Shown here: positions 9,819-17,052 of the stretch, piece after piece
Numbering within the stretch: position 1 is the stretch's first letter
Layout: each line of letters starts with the position of its first letter
From: a virus
DNA: 64,000 bases
Strand: one strand, 5' to 3'
IMG/VR virus record: IMGVR_UViG_3300000956_000001
Coordinates: 1-64,000 of that record
Notes under the pieces: generated by a model
What the model was told of the DNA's origin: nothing
Database searches by the model: none
What the model saw: the letters and a program-made list of their open reading frames with translations, nothing else
Made by a program: the position numbers and the translations under genes

Positions 9819-10156
9819 GCACGGTTGATCTCGTACTGAAGTTACAGCCAGTAGTGGCTGCTACATTTGCGCTGGGCTTCGTGCTCATCTACGCGTTCCG
9901 TGGCAGGTGGTGGAAGTCAGCTATTGGACGTCACATGATGGCGTTCATGATTGGCGTACTCGTCATCCTGGCGGTTGGCGTTCTCGTAAGGTTCTTCCCG
10001 GACCTGGAAAATATCAAGTGGATCAGATTTTGGTGCTGGAATCTCATAATCGTCATCATGGGGTGGCGGTTCTGGCTGGCGTTCCGAGTGTTCGTACTGA
10101 AGAACTATCCAGACTTTGCCGATCAGGATGCCGAGAAGGCCACAGAGCACGAGTAG
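9815..10156 (+). CDS. Multi-pass membrane protein
   Basis: 113 residues with three hydrophobic segments (about 12-29, 42-62, 70-92), the last rich in Trp/Phe, and a short acidic tail. It overlaps the preceding gene by 4 bp and is the last + strand gene before the bidirectional terminator at 10164-10206. Unknown function; a place in the lysis operon suggests a holin-like or envelope role. Confidence 0.68.
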   Translation: MSTVDLVLKLQPVVAATFALGFVLIYAFRGRWWKSAIGRHMMAFMIGVLVILAVGVLVRFFPDLENIKWIRFWCWNLIIVIMGWRFWLAFRVFVLKNYPDFADQDAEKATEHE

Positions 10157-10163
10157 CAAGAAG

Positions 10164-10206
10164 CAAGAAAACGCCGACCCTCATGGCGAGGAGTCGGCGT
10201 TTTCTT
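10164..10206. terminator. Bidirectional intrinsic terminator between converging operons
   Basis: A perfect 15-bp stem (10164-10178 pairs with 10192-10206) with a 13-nt loop. The stem carries AAAA/TTTT at its base on both strands, so it can stop the + strand late operon and the - strand early operon alike. It overlaps the last codons of the - strand gene ending at 10181. Confidence 0.9.
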
Positions 10207-10474
10207 GTATTGCTTTGCCTGCTTTAGCTGCGGTGTATGCGGCTAGGTGACTAGCGATATTGGCCCACAGCGACATCAACGCGACCCATAGAACGCTATC
10301 CTTCCACCACACCAATGTCGGTATGATGGCGATAGTCCAGAAGATGGTCAGTATTAGATGCGCCTGCGGTTCGTACTTCTTCAGAAGTTCTGCTGGTCCC
10401 GAACGGGCGATGCGCTGGGCTGCTGATGCACGATGGCGACCACAAGTTCCATCGGGGTCTGACACATCAGACAC
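10181..10474 (-). CDS. Two-helix membrane protein
   Basis: 97 residues as drawn, with two hydrophobic helices (AHLILTIFWTIAIIPTLVWW and VLWVALMSLWANIASHLAAY). Its first ~30 codons overlap the zinc-ribbon gene at 10381-10569 in another frame, so the true start is probably later, near ELLKKYEPQ, but no ATG/GTG/TTG is present there. Last gene of the - strand region before the shared terminator. Function unknown. Confidence 0.55.
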   Translation of the reverse strand: MSDVSDPDGTCGRHRASAAQRIARSGPAELLKKYEPQAHLILTIFWTIAIIPTLVWWKDSVLWVALMSLWANIASHLAAYTAAKAGKAIQENADSSP

Positions 10475-10569
10475 GTGAAGTCCTGCTGCATGACGCCCTT
10501 GACTTTCCGTGTGTGAATTTCGTAGCTACCCTTGCAGCCATTCGGGCACCTCATGTTTGATTCATTCAT
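10381..10569 (-). CDS. Small zinc-ribbon protein
   Basis: 62 residues with two cysteine knuckles, CPNGC near residue 8 and CLMC near residue 33, separated by a beta-hairpin-like stretch: the shape of a zinc ribbon. Its ATG overlaps the stop of the Cas4-like gene by 4 bp (ATGA), so it is co-translated with it. Partner or nucleic-acid target unknown. Confidence 0.72.
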   Translation of the reverse strand: MNESNMRCPNGCKGSYEIHTRKVKGVMQQDFTCLMCQTPMELVVAIVHQQPSASPVRDQQNF

Positions 10570-11729
10570 GTCTTCTTCATCACCTTTACTTGAGGATCGC
10601 CCTGCTTGTAGCTGATCGCCGTATTCATGAGGCTAGCCTGTGCTGGACCGAGTCGCGGATCCTTGCGCAACGCATCCAGATCCCCCAGGTTAAGTCTACC
10701 GTAATCCTTCATCAGTTCCGGACCAATGATTGCAGACATGAGATCTCGATCGATGACTCGCTTTTTTGGAGCAACCACAGTTACCTTGTGGCGATCGAGA
10801 TCGAACTCAGTCATGTCCTCTTCGAGTGCATGCTTCATCATTGCAAGCTCGACGTCATCAATCGTTGACTTGATCGCTTCGACTTGACCCTTGAGCTGGT
10901 ACAGGAGTTCAGCCAGCTGTTCGATCGACAGCGTGAAGATGCCGCCCGCGCGCAGGTTGGATTGCAGTGCTTCGCACGTAAACCGCTTCGGACAGTACCG
11001 GCAGCCCTCGTTCAGTGTTTCCGGCGGATCCTCGAACGGAGTGTCTACGATGCGCTGAAGTTCCGCCATGAGGAACTTCCAGGTGTTGATGTTGTCCTGT
11101 TTGGTGAACAGTACGGCGACCCGCTCGTAGCGGAGGAAGTCGAACTGAACCCAGATTTCCTTTGCGTCAGGGAACTTGATCTGAACAGCGAGTGCGTACA
11201 GCTTCGGTTGGATCTTGTACTTCAGATCTTCCGGCTTGAGTGGCGTACGTTGCGACTTGTAGTCTACTACTCGGTAAACTCCTTCATCAAGCTTGTCTAG
11301 GCGGTCAATGATGAAGTTGCACGGCATTTCATAACGGACGTTATCAATCCAGTAAGGAACAACAAAGGTTTCCTTGATTTCACGAGAGATGATCTCGTTG
11401 TCAAGGATGTCATTCTGGATGTCGTTGCGGCCGTACCACTTCTGAAGGATGGCAAGACCATCATGCCACCATTCACCCTCCATGGGCTGACCCACGAATG
11501 TGAGTGCCCAGCCCTTCATGTAACCTTCGAGGAGGCGCTCCCATTCCCAGGCCATCGTTGCGACGTATTCTGGTTCGAGGAAGTACTCGAGTGCATAATG
11601 GAGCGTGGTACCAAGCCAGGCAGGCTCGCTGCCCTTGCCGGTACCACGCTCCATTGCTGTGGCCTTGAATCGGGCCATGCATTCGGCGGCGGTAGTCAGC
11701 GACGATGCACTGATGGACTTAGGAATCAC
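10566..11729 (-). CDS. Cas4/RecB-family PD-(D/E)XK exonuclease
   Basis: 387 residues. RecB-type nuclease motifs are in order: GTTLHYALE (about residue 40, metal-binding His), IIDRLDKLDEGVYRVVDYKSQ (about 140-160, the D...DYK catalytic core) and IQPKLYALA (about 170). A cysteine near residue 17 plus the cluster CRYCPKRFTC (about 243-252) would hold the 4Fe-4S cluster of Cas4/AddB-type enzymes. The C-terminal ~120 residues are an extra helical domain. Such phage enzymes resect DNA ends for recombination-dependent replication; no Cas1, Cas2 or CRISPR array is nearby, so a CRISPR role is unlikely. Confidence 0.88.
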   Translation of the reverse strand: MIPKSISASSLTTAAECMARFKATAMERGTGKGSEPAWLGTTLHYALEYFLEPEYVATMAWEWERLLEGYMKGWALTFVGQPMEGEWWHDGLAILQKWYGRNDIQNDILDNEIISREIKETFVVPYWIDNVRYEMPCNFIIDRLDKLDEGVYRVVDYKSQRTPLKPEDLKYKIQPKLYALAVQIKFPDAKEIWVQFDFLRYERVAVLFTKQDNINTWKFLMAELQRIVDTPFEDPPETLNEGCRYCPKRFTCEALQSNLRAGGIFTLSIEQLAELLYQLKGQVEAIKSTIDDVELAMMKHALEEDMTEFDLDRHKVTVVAPKKRVIDRDLMSAIIGPELMKDYGRLNLGDLDALRKDPRLGPAQASLMNTAISYKQGDPQVKVMKKT

Positions 11730-11959
11730 TGACCCACGTACCCATTGCGCTTGTCGTAGAGTGCGGCTCCGACACTGCGACGGTCGACACCTTCAGGTAC
11801 GTCGCACATCCCGAACTCTCCCTCATGGTCGTGCCACGGGTCATTAGGATTCTCGCCTGACTTGAGTGGATGTGCGTGATACACGCCACTCAGTGCCTTA
11901 CCGTGGCGGTGAAACATCTCCTCGGGGTATGCGACAACTTCGACGCGTTCGACTTTCAC
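11726..11959 (-). CDS. Hypothetical protein
   Basis: 77 residues, GTG start at 11959 that overlaps the upstream stop as GTGA and overlaps the Cas4-like gene by 4 bp at its end. His/Asp-rich middle (HRHGKALSGVYHAHPLK, then DPWHDHEGEFGMC) could bind metal. Not recognised. Confidence 0.65.
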   Translation of the reverse strand: MKVERVEVVAYPEEMFHRHGKALSGVYHAHPLKSGENPNDPWHDHEGEFGMCDVPEGVDRRSVGAALYDKRNGYVGQ

Positions 11960-12135
11960 TTCTCCTCATCCTCCGGAACGAACTCGATCGAGAGGATCTG
12001 CGACGTCGGGATCATGAGCATGGTGCCTTCATCCTGATCGAAGGAGGTGTAGGAACCATTCTCGGTGATGAGCGTGCAGTCAACCTCGTAGGTCCTGTAC
12101 ATCGGACCTGCGGTCATGACGCTGTATTTTCTCAT
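11956..12135 (-). CDS. Small hypothetical protein
   Basis: 59 codons. Reads MRKYSVMTAGPMYRTYEVD and ends EFVPEDEEK. It is joined to both neighbours by 4-bp overlaps (ATGA at 12132-12135, GTGA at 11956-11959), which is strong evidence for a translated gene. Looks like a small beta-rich protein. Function unknown. Confidence 0.7.
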   Translation of the reverse strand: MRKYSVMTAGPMYRTYEVDCTLITENGSYTSFDQDEGTMLMIPTSQILSIEFVPEDEEK

Positions 12136-12383
12136 ACTGTATTCTCGTTTCCGTGCGCATGCAGAACAGTACGCTCGAGTTCTGCACGAAGATCTGATGC
12201 GAGTTGTGGTAGGTCATTCTCGCATGCGTCTGCATACGCAGAGAGTGCTATTCTGGCGTACGGGTCCTGAGCATAGTCAAGAACAAAGTAACTTGCTCCA
12301 TCTTTGTCGCCACCTGGTAGATCGCGACCATCAAGACGGCGAGTTTCAAATTTCGCGTACATTCCGTCGCGAGGCTTTTTCAT
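12132..12383 (-). CDS. Hypothetical protein
   Basis: 83 residues; its start overlaps the WhiB-frame stop (12380-12382) as ATGA and its stop overlaps the next ATG. N-terminal half is polar and glycine-rich (KFETRRLDGRDLPGGDKDGASYFVLDY), C-terminal half helical. Not recognised. Confidence 0.68.
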   Translation of the reverse strand: MKKPRDGMYAKFETRRLDGRDLPGGDKDGASYFVLDYAQDPYARIALSAYADACENDLPQLASDLRAELERTVLHAHGNENTV

Positions 12384-12826
12384 GCCTGTTGCTCCTTGGG
12401 CTCCAGCTGATTTCCGTGTGTGGAGCGAGTGCGACGCTTGCCGCCCCAGATGCCAACTCTCGCACCCGCCCTGTCAGCGTAGTCATTACATTCGGATCGT
12501 ACCGTGCATCGCATGCAGTACTGAAGTACTGCTAGTTCGCTGGTTTCTCCGCGTCCTGGGAAGAAGAGATCAGTGCTGCTGGAAGCGGCTCCAACTCCCA
12601 GGCAGGCGGCGGCTGAAATCCAAGGCTCGTCGACAAGCTGAGGGACGGATCCGACGGGCTCGATTCCTTCTCCGCAGATGCAGGGGTGACCGGCTCGGCC
12701 GACAGGGAACTCGGATGTGTTGGGTTCGCTGGCTCCGTCGGGGACGGGGGCGTCTCTGAGGAACCGCTTCCGGAGTCGCTCGCACTGTCGGTTGCAGACG
12801 AGGTCACAGCTTTTGGGTCCACATCA
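12380..12826 (-). CDS. WhiB-like Fe-S domain lacking its own start codon (probable -1 frameshift product)
   Basis: This frame is open from a TGA at 12824-12826 to the TGA at 12380-12382. Its C-terminal ~70 codons read as a WhiB domain: W-ISAAAC, then TDLFFPGRGE, YCMRCTVRSEC and GVGIWGG-like GARVGIWGG. The four cysteines are spaced C-x28-C-x2-C-x5-C. There is no ATG, GTG or TTG anywhere upstream of the domain in this frame. The 0-frame gene at 12532-13101 overlaps it and carries a slippery CCCAAAA at the very start of the overlap, so the protein is probably the C-terminal part of a fusion. WhiB proteins bind a 4Fe-4S cluster and sigma factor and regulate transcription. A sequencing indel is the main alternative. 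Confidence 0.75.
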
Positions 12827-13101
12827 GCTGGAGTCTCAGCTTCCTGCGTCTCTGCTGCATACTTCGCTGCGTTCTCGGCGATGATCTCGTGGGCCGTCTT
12901 CTTCTCGATCACTGGTTCGACCTCAGCCAGAACCCGAGGACGCACGTCGCGCACTGCATCAGCAGTGCGCGACGGCGCGAAGATCATGATGGGGATAACC
13001 TCTGTCGCCTTTTCGGAGGGTGGCGGCGTTGGCACCGTACTGCCCGTTGCGACTGATACTGCCATGCTGTACGGCTTGAGTTCACGCGGCTCGTTATCCA
13101 T
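12532..13101 (-). CDS. Upstream frame of the WhiB-like gene (unshifted product)
   Basis: 189 residues if read without frameshift. The first ~97 (up to PADVDPK) have ordinary composition, including a helical VLAEVEPVIEKKTAHEII segment. The rest is almost pure Ser/Pro/Thr/Ala/Glu, which looks like the shadow of the overlapping WhiB frame, although a disordered tail is possible. SD AGGGAAG lies 5-10 bases before the ATG at 13101. A -1 shift at 12811-12817 would join residues 1-97 to the cysteine-rich WhiB part, giving about 240 residues in total. Confidence 0.68.
   Translation of the reverse strand: MDNEPRELKPYSMAVSVATGSTVPTPPPSEKATEVIPIMIFAPSRTADAVRDVRPRVLAEVEPVIEKKTAHEIIAENAAKYAAETQEAETPADVDPKAVTSSATDSASDSGSGSSETPPSPTEPANPTHPSSLSAEPVTPASAEKESSPSDPSLSLSTSLGFQPPPAWELEPLPAALISSSQDAEKPAN
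12811..12817 (-). promoter_or_regulatory. Candidate -1 ribosomal frameshift site, C CCA AAA
   Basis: In the 0 frame the codons GAC CCA AAA form the heptamer C-CCA-AAA, which fits the X-XXY-YYZ rule for tandem -1 slippage. It sits 6 bp after the last stop of the -1 frame (12824-12826), exactly where a functional site has to be, and leads straight into the WhiB-coding frame. I could not identify a clear downstream pseudoknot by eye. Confidence 0.6.
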
Positions 13102-13110
13102 GATGCTTCC

Positions 13111-13860
13111 CTAGAACATTGCCTCCTCTGCCGTATCGAACTTCTTCTTCGCGATCTCATAGTTGTGCGCGCTCAGTTCGATTGACACGCAGGAGCGCTT
13201 TTCTGCTCTCGCTGCGCGTACCGTACTTGAACTGCCACCGAAGGGATCAACGATGAAGTCGTTGGGCGAGGTGCTGTGACGAATGAGTTCGCCAAGGAGT
13301 GCGAGTGGCTTCTCGTGGGGATGGATGAGGTCCTGCGGTCGCACCTGTGGATACCGGAGTACCCCGTTGCGACGTTCTGTGGATCTGGGCCGATTCCCCT
13401 TCTTAAGGAAGATGATGAACTCGTACCCAATGCCCCATCCATCGAGGTACCCCATCCCCGGGCCATCTTTCTCCCAGATCAGCGGGCTGCCTACTCGACG
13501 AAATCCGTGACGCCCCAAATCATCCGTTACCTGAAGCCATTCCTTCAATACCTGCCCAGACGTGAACACGTACAGATCCGCGTTATCGGCGGTTTTTGGC
13601 AACAGGCTATCCATCACGGAATTAAAAGTTGCGATGGCAATTTCAGGAGTCTCGTCATTCGCGATCTTTCGTGCGTTCGCCTTCCCCTCTGCTGTTGTCG
13701 CCATGTTGCTCTGATTGTTCACTCCGAATGGCGGATCGGTAATCACGCAGTCCACTGAGCCCGGGTGGAAGCGCTGACATAGCTCGATCGAGTCGCCGTT
13801 CCAGATCTGTTGGAACAGGGGCTTGGGTCTTGGCGTTGTCGGCTCTGCCAGTGTCGTCAT
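13111..13860 (-). CDS. DNA methyltransferase (N6-adenine or N4-cytosine)
   Basis: About 249 residues from the ATG at 13860, which has CGGAG 6-7 bases upstream; an earlier in-frame ATG at 13917 is less likely. Motif IV is VITDPPFG near the N-terminus, and the SAM-binding motif I is VDPFGGSSST near the C-terminus followed by SIEL. This order (catalytic before SAM-binding) is that of the beta class. No restriction endonuclease is adjacent, so it is probably an orphan phage methylase protecting phage DNA or marking it for replication or packaging. Confidence 0.88.
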   Translation of the reverse strand: MTTLAEPTTPRPKPLFQQIWNGDSIELCQRFHPGSVDCVITDPPFGVNNQSNMATTAEGKANARKIANDETPEIAIATFNSVMDSLLPKTADNADLYVFTSGQVLKEWLQVTDDLGRHGFRRVGSPLIWEKDGPGMGYLDGWGIGYEFIIFLKKGNRPRSTERRNGVLRYPQVRPQDLIHPHEKPLALLGELIRHSTSPNDFIVDPFGGSSSTVRAARAEKRSCVSIELSAHNYEIAKKKFDTAEEAMF

Positions 13861-14104
13861 CTTCGGCTCCGAGGGTTTCTTTTGGCAATGATCTGAGTGC
13901 GGCGCCCAAGAGGGCAAGCGGATTAAGTGCCTTGACTGGGAATCCCGTTATCCGTGTGCGCGCCAGTCCGAAGACTCCTTCTCCTCGGTCCGCGTAGGCG
14001 AGCACTGTATAATCAGCGAGTTCACCCTGGTTTCTGAGTTCAGTCTGTGTGATTTGGATATCACCAACGAATCTGCCGTTTTCATCGTGCAGTATGACTT
14101 TCAT
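13655..14104 (-). CDS. Hypothetical protein overlapping the methyltransferase
   Basis: 149 residues. The first ~80 (HDENGRFVGDIQITQTELRNQ, then LARTRITGFPVKAL) look like an ordinary small folded protein. The last ~68 codons run in the +1 frame over the start of the methyltransferase and become Arg/Ser/Pro-rich, so the tail may be little more than read-through to the first available stop. Starts with a 4-bp overlap to the gene upstream. Not recognised. Confidence 0.6.
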   Translation of the reverse strand: MKVILHDENGRFVGDIQITQTELRNQGELADYTVLAYADRGEGVFGLARTRITGFPVKALNPLALLGAALRSLPKETLGAEDDDTGRADNAKTQAPVPTDLERRLDRAMSALPPGLSGLRDYRSAIRSEQSEQHGDNSRGEGERTKDRE

Positions 14105-14502
14105 GGAGTCACAACGTACCTGACGCTGCCGTTGACGTTCATCGACTTGATGATGTTGGCGTAAACAGATACCGCACCAGCGTAGGCAACGACAGCATAA
14201 CCATCGTCTGGGAACTCGACGGTCATCTGCTTGAGGTAAACAAGCAGATCGACAACCTCTTCCAGGGCATCCTGGCGCGAGTTGCGCCCGTTGTTGGCCT
14301 GAAGAATGGTGCCATGCTTGTTCAGGCCATACGCTTTCCGGTAGCGTAGGTAGTCGAGCATCTGGGCCTTTGTCATGTCGCTAACCCTTAGGTGTGCGAG
14401 CATGTGTCCTCGAAGGTCAATGCACACCAGGTCATGCATTGAGGCACCGCCATTGGGCACCGGAGCGGGTTCGCCGTTGACGTAGTCAGGAGTGTCAGCC
14501 AT
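14101..14502 (-). CDS. Hypothetical protein with helical EEVVD segment
   Basis: 133 residues. A helix near residue 78-92 (ALEEVVDLLVYLKQM) recalls the metal-binding helices of MazG-like nucleotide pyrophosphohydrolases, but the second acidic motif needed for that family is not evident. The C-terminal part (AVVAYAGAVSVYANIIKSM) is hydrophobic and helical. Overlaps the RusA-like gene by 1 bp and the next gene by 4 bp. Unknown function. Confidence 0.62.
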   Translation of the reverse strand: MADTPDYVNGEPAPVPNGGASMHDLVCIDLRGHMLAHLRVSDMTKAQMLDYLRYRKAYGLNKHGTILQANNGRNSRQDALEEVVDLLVYLKQMTVEFPDDGYAVVAYAGAVSVYANIIKSMNVNGSVRYVVTP

Positions 14503-15020
14503 CAGATCATGTTCCCCAGGTCTGGAATGTCTTCGATTTCTGCGCGGGCGGCTACCCAGTTGTGACCAAGAATTGCAGGCTCGATGCCTCCGGATGTATC
14601 TGGACGATGTACGATGATGATGCCAGGGTTAACGTTACGATCCTGCTCCACGATCGTGGACTTGATTGTCGTTACCAGTCGGTCATTCTGGAACAGGATA
14701 CCCTGCAGGGCGTCCTCAAGTCCCTTCTGAAGATTCGTCGCGTCGGCAGCATGACGCCTACTGGTCCGTCCAGTGGGCGTCTGATACTCCTCCAGCTTGC
14801 GCCAGAAGTAGAATTCCAACTCTGAGCAACCATCGTGCAGTACTGTCATGTACTCTTTGCACAAGTAATCGCGCACGGCTCGTTGGTAGTCAGCAAGCGA
14901 CGAGTTCTCGCCTACATACGGTACGTGTTTGCCGCCGCGAACCGTTGTTCCAAGTGGACCGATAGCCCAGGGTTGCGGATTGATACCTGTGATTCTGTAG
15001 ATCATCTCACCTGTAAGCAA
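14502..15020 (-). CDS. RusA-family Holliday junction resolvase
   Basis: 172 residues (an ATG at 15005 is an alternative start). The signature DATNLQKGLEDALQGILFQND (about residues 93-113) matches the RusA pattern of conserved aspartates (D-x-x-N-L-x-K...D-A-L-x-G...x-D) that bind magnesium. The early segment INPQPWAIG also fits the family. It would resolve four-way junctions made during recombination-dependent replication, working downstream of the Cas4-like nuclease and the helicase in this region. Confidence 0.82.
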   Translation of the reverse strand: MLTGEMIYRITGINPQPWAIGPLGTTVRGGKHVPYVGENSSLADYQRAVRDYLCKEYMTVLHDGCSELEFYFWRKLEEYQTPTGRTSRRHAADATNLQKGLEDALQGILFQNDRLVTTIKSTIVEQDRNVNPGIIIVHRPDTSGGIEPAILGHNWVAARAEIEDIPDLGNMI

Positions 15021-15383
15021 TTACACCAGCTCCATCAACGGTGGTTTCTGATCAGGCAGGTAGTAGTATACACTATACCCGCATGATAGTGCAAGTTCGA
15101 GTTCGGTTCGCGCGCCTATCGATTTCGACCACCCAGGCATCAGAATAATGGAGTTGCACGTCATTAGAAGGTTGACAGCGTGCGCCATGTATGAACTGTT
15201 GCTTCGTGCGGCGCGCTGGAATTCAGTCTCGTCCTTGAACTTCGAGTGCGGCGAGGCAATTTCGAGCATGTGGTCTTCGAGTTGCCGCTTGGCCTTCTCA
15301 AATCCATCGTAGTTAAAGTTTGGCAGGCCCGTCATCGGACCTGCCAAATAGAACTTCTTTCTGATCATTTCACTCGCATTCAT
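15021..15383 (-). CDS. DUF4406-type nucleoside deoxyribosyltransferase-like protein
   Basis: 120 residues. Opens with KKFYLAGPMTGLPNFNYDGF, the hallmark of the DUF4406 / nucleoside 2-deoxyribosyltransferase-like fold, followed by a conserved SPHSKF segment and SIILMPGWSKSIGARTELELA, which corresponds to the substrate-side Glu helix. Phage members are thought to act in nucleotide metabolism or on modified nucleotides. The enzyme reaction is not established. Stop is adjacent to the RusA start and its start overlaps the upstream stop. Confidence 0.8.
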   Translation of the reverse strand: MNASEMIRKKFYLAGPMTGLPNFNYDGFEKAKRQLEDHMLEIASPHSKFKDETEFQRAARSNSSYMAHAVNLLMTCNSIILMPGWSKSIGARTELELALSCGYSVYYYLPDQKPPLMELV

Positions 15384-17020
15384 TAACCCTCCAGTTCAGC
15401 TTCGATCACCAGCCTATCGAGACGAACCACGTAGACTGGACGTGTGAGATCTACTTCATAATGCGCGCGGTCGAGACGAATCTTGAATGTAGGAACTTGC
15501 GCTGCAACTACACTGCCGTCAACGAGGCTAGTGTATCCGAATCGTTCGGAGCTGTGAACCGCTCCAGGCGTAAGCGTCTGCGTTATCGGCGAACCGAGGG
15601 AGATGCTACCGAAGCGCTCCGTTGTGTCTGATGTGCCAGGTGATAGAGTCACCGCGCCTGGTGCGAGCGATGCCGATCCGAACCGCTCCTGGCCCGGAAT
15701 TGTGCCCGGCGTGACGGTCACAACGGGGGCGCCTAGAGCCACGCTCCCGAATGCTTCCCCCGATTGGGTAACACCGGGTGCCATGGATACAGCACCGGGC
15801 GCCAGCAGTGCTGAACCCGTACGCTCCTGCGATGCAGACGAACCAGGTGATAGCATCAATACGCCGGAGTTGAGAACCGACGTACCGAACTGCTCGCCTA
15901 CGGGCGCCACTCCTGGTGTCAGTGTCACTGATCCGGGTGCGAGTGCAGAACTACCGAACCGCTCGCATGACCTACTCGTGCCCGGCGCAAGGTTGACAGC
16001 ACCCGGCGCAAGTACCAGAACTCCGAATCGCTCGCCCGACCCAGACCCACCGGGGGAAAGGTTTACAGTACCAGGCGCAAGAACGTTTGTGCCGAATCGC
16101 TCGCCCGTAGCCGAGACACCTGGCGTTACTGTTGCTGCGCCCGGCGTTAGCGTCGGACTGTTGGCTCGCTCCTGACTGCGAACACTTCCAGGAACAAGCA
16201 GGGCTGTTCCAGGTACAATGACAGGCGATCCGAAGCGCTCTTCCGTACGAGCAGTTCCAGACAGAATTGTTACGAGTCCTGGAACAAGGATCCCACCAGT
16301 GGTGCGCTGGTCGCCACCATCCATCGTGCCTGGTGTTACCGTCTGACTTCCGCCACCCGTTACTGCAGGCGTGACAACAATGCGGATGATGATGGATTCT
16401 TCAAAGACATCGCTGTTCGTCCACACCGCCGTTGAGATCGCACCAGCAGTAGCCTGAACTGCCCTGCCGAGTGCAAGTCTCATGTTGTTGTTGCCGTCCG
16501 CACCCTGGATGTCCTGAACTTCAGTCCAGGTCAGTCCAGATGCGGGAACAGTCCAATTAGCAACATCAGGACTGAACTGCCGAAGGGCAGCGAAGTCCAT
16601 AACGAGGCCATCGTCAGTAGTGGAAGTAACCGACGGCGGTGTATGGTTGGTGCCAGGCGCGCTCTGCAGTGAGGCTACAGCGTTTGTGAATGTAGTTCCA
16701 TCTGCACCACGAACGAGAGCGCCAATGCACGACGTTCGACCAGAACTGCATGTCCAAGTATACGTCGTACTGGCAGCTGGATTCTTCTTCCACCAAGCAC
16801 GAATGGCTCCACCGCCTGTGGCGATAGAGTTATCTGAAACGCTAAATTCGGTCCAGGTAGCATCAGGCTTTGTCATGGCATCTGCATTTGCAGACCCAGC
16901 AATACAGACTACAAGATAGTCATTCGTTGTTGGGTTTGCATCTGTGGTGACGCCCTTGCCAATGTTGCCACCGTCGCCTTGTACTGAGGTATACGAGGTG
17001 ACGACACTTGCTGCAGTCAT
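15383..17020 (-). CDS. Virion-like protein with twelve 23-residue repeats
   Basis: 545 residues. Residues 1-217 form a beta-rich domain (TSYTSVQGDGGNIG, then GLVMDFAALRQFS) like those of phage decoration or fibre proteins. Residues 238-495 are a run of about 12 units at almost exactly 23-residue spacing, consensus ERFGSxxLAPGAVxLxPGxSxSx, a likely beta-solenoid. The last ~50 residues (KIRLDRAHYEVDL, VYVVRLDRLVIE) form a small beta domain. No enzymatic motif. Lies with two other virion-type genes in the early strand, far from the tail operon. Could be a head fibre or surface protein. Confidence 0.72.
   Translation of the reverse strand: MTAASVVTSYTSVQGDGGNIGKGVTTDANPTTNDYLVVCIAGSANADAMTKPDATWTEFSVSDNSIATGGGAIRAWWKKNPAASTTYTWTCSSGRTSCIGALVRGADGTTFTNAVASLQSAPGTNHTPPSVTSTTDDGLVMDFAALRQFSPDVANWTVPASGLTWTEVQDIQGADGNNNMRLALGRAVQATAGAISTAVWTNSDVFEESIIIRIVVTPAVTGGGSQTVTPGTMDGGDQRTTGGILVPGLVTILSGTARTEERFGSPVIVPGTALLVPGSVRSQERANSPTLTPGAATVTPGVSATGERFGTNVLAPGTVNLSPGGSGSGERFGVLVLAPGAVNLAPGTSRSCERFGSSALAPGSVTLTPGVAPVGEQFGTSVLNSGVLMLSPGSSASQERTGSALLAPGAVSMAPGVTQSGEAFGSVALGAPVVTVTPGTIPGQERFGSASLAPGAVTLSPGTSDTTERFGSISLGSPITQTLTPGAVHSSERFGYTSLVDGSVVAAQVPTFKIRLDRAHYEVDLTRPVYVVRLDRLVIEAELEG
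15536..16309 (-). repeat. 69-bp tandem coding repeat, about 12 units
   Basis: DNA behind the 23-residue repeats. The Glu-Arg-Phe-Gly positions fall at residues 261, 284, 307, 330, 353, 376, 399, 422, 445 and 468 without a single slip; one residue is inserted before the last unit at 492. The units are diverged in sequence, so selection rather than recent duplication keeps the period. Confidence 0.88.
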
Positions 17021-17052
17021 CCACGCTCACCTACCTTCGAGGCGAGAGCGGA

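Noticed and set aside
12570-12785. Third frame over the WhiB locus (71 codons)
   Set aside because: Arg/Pro-rich with no pattern; the WhiB and upstream frames account for the region.
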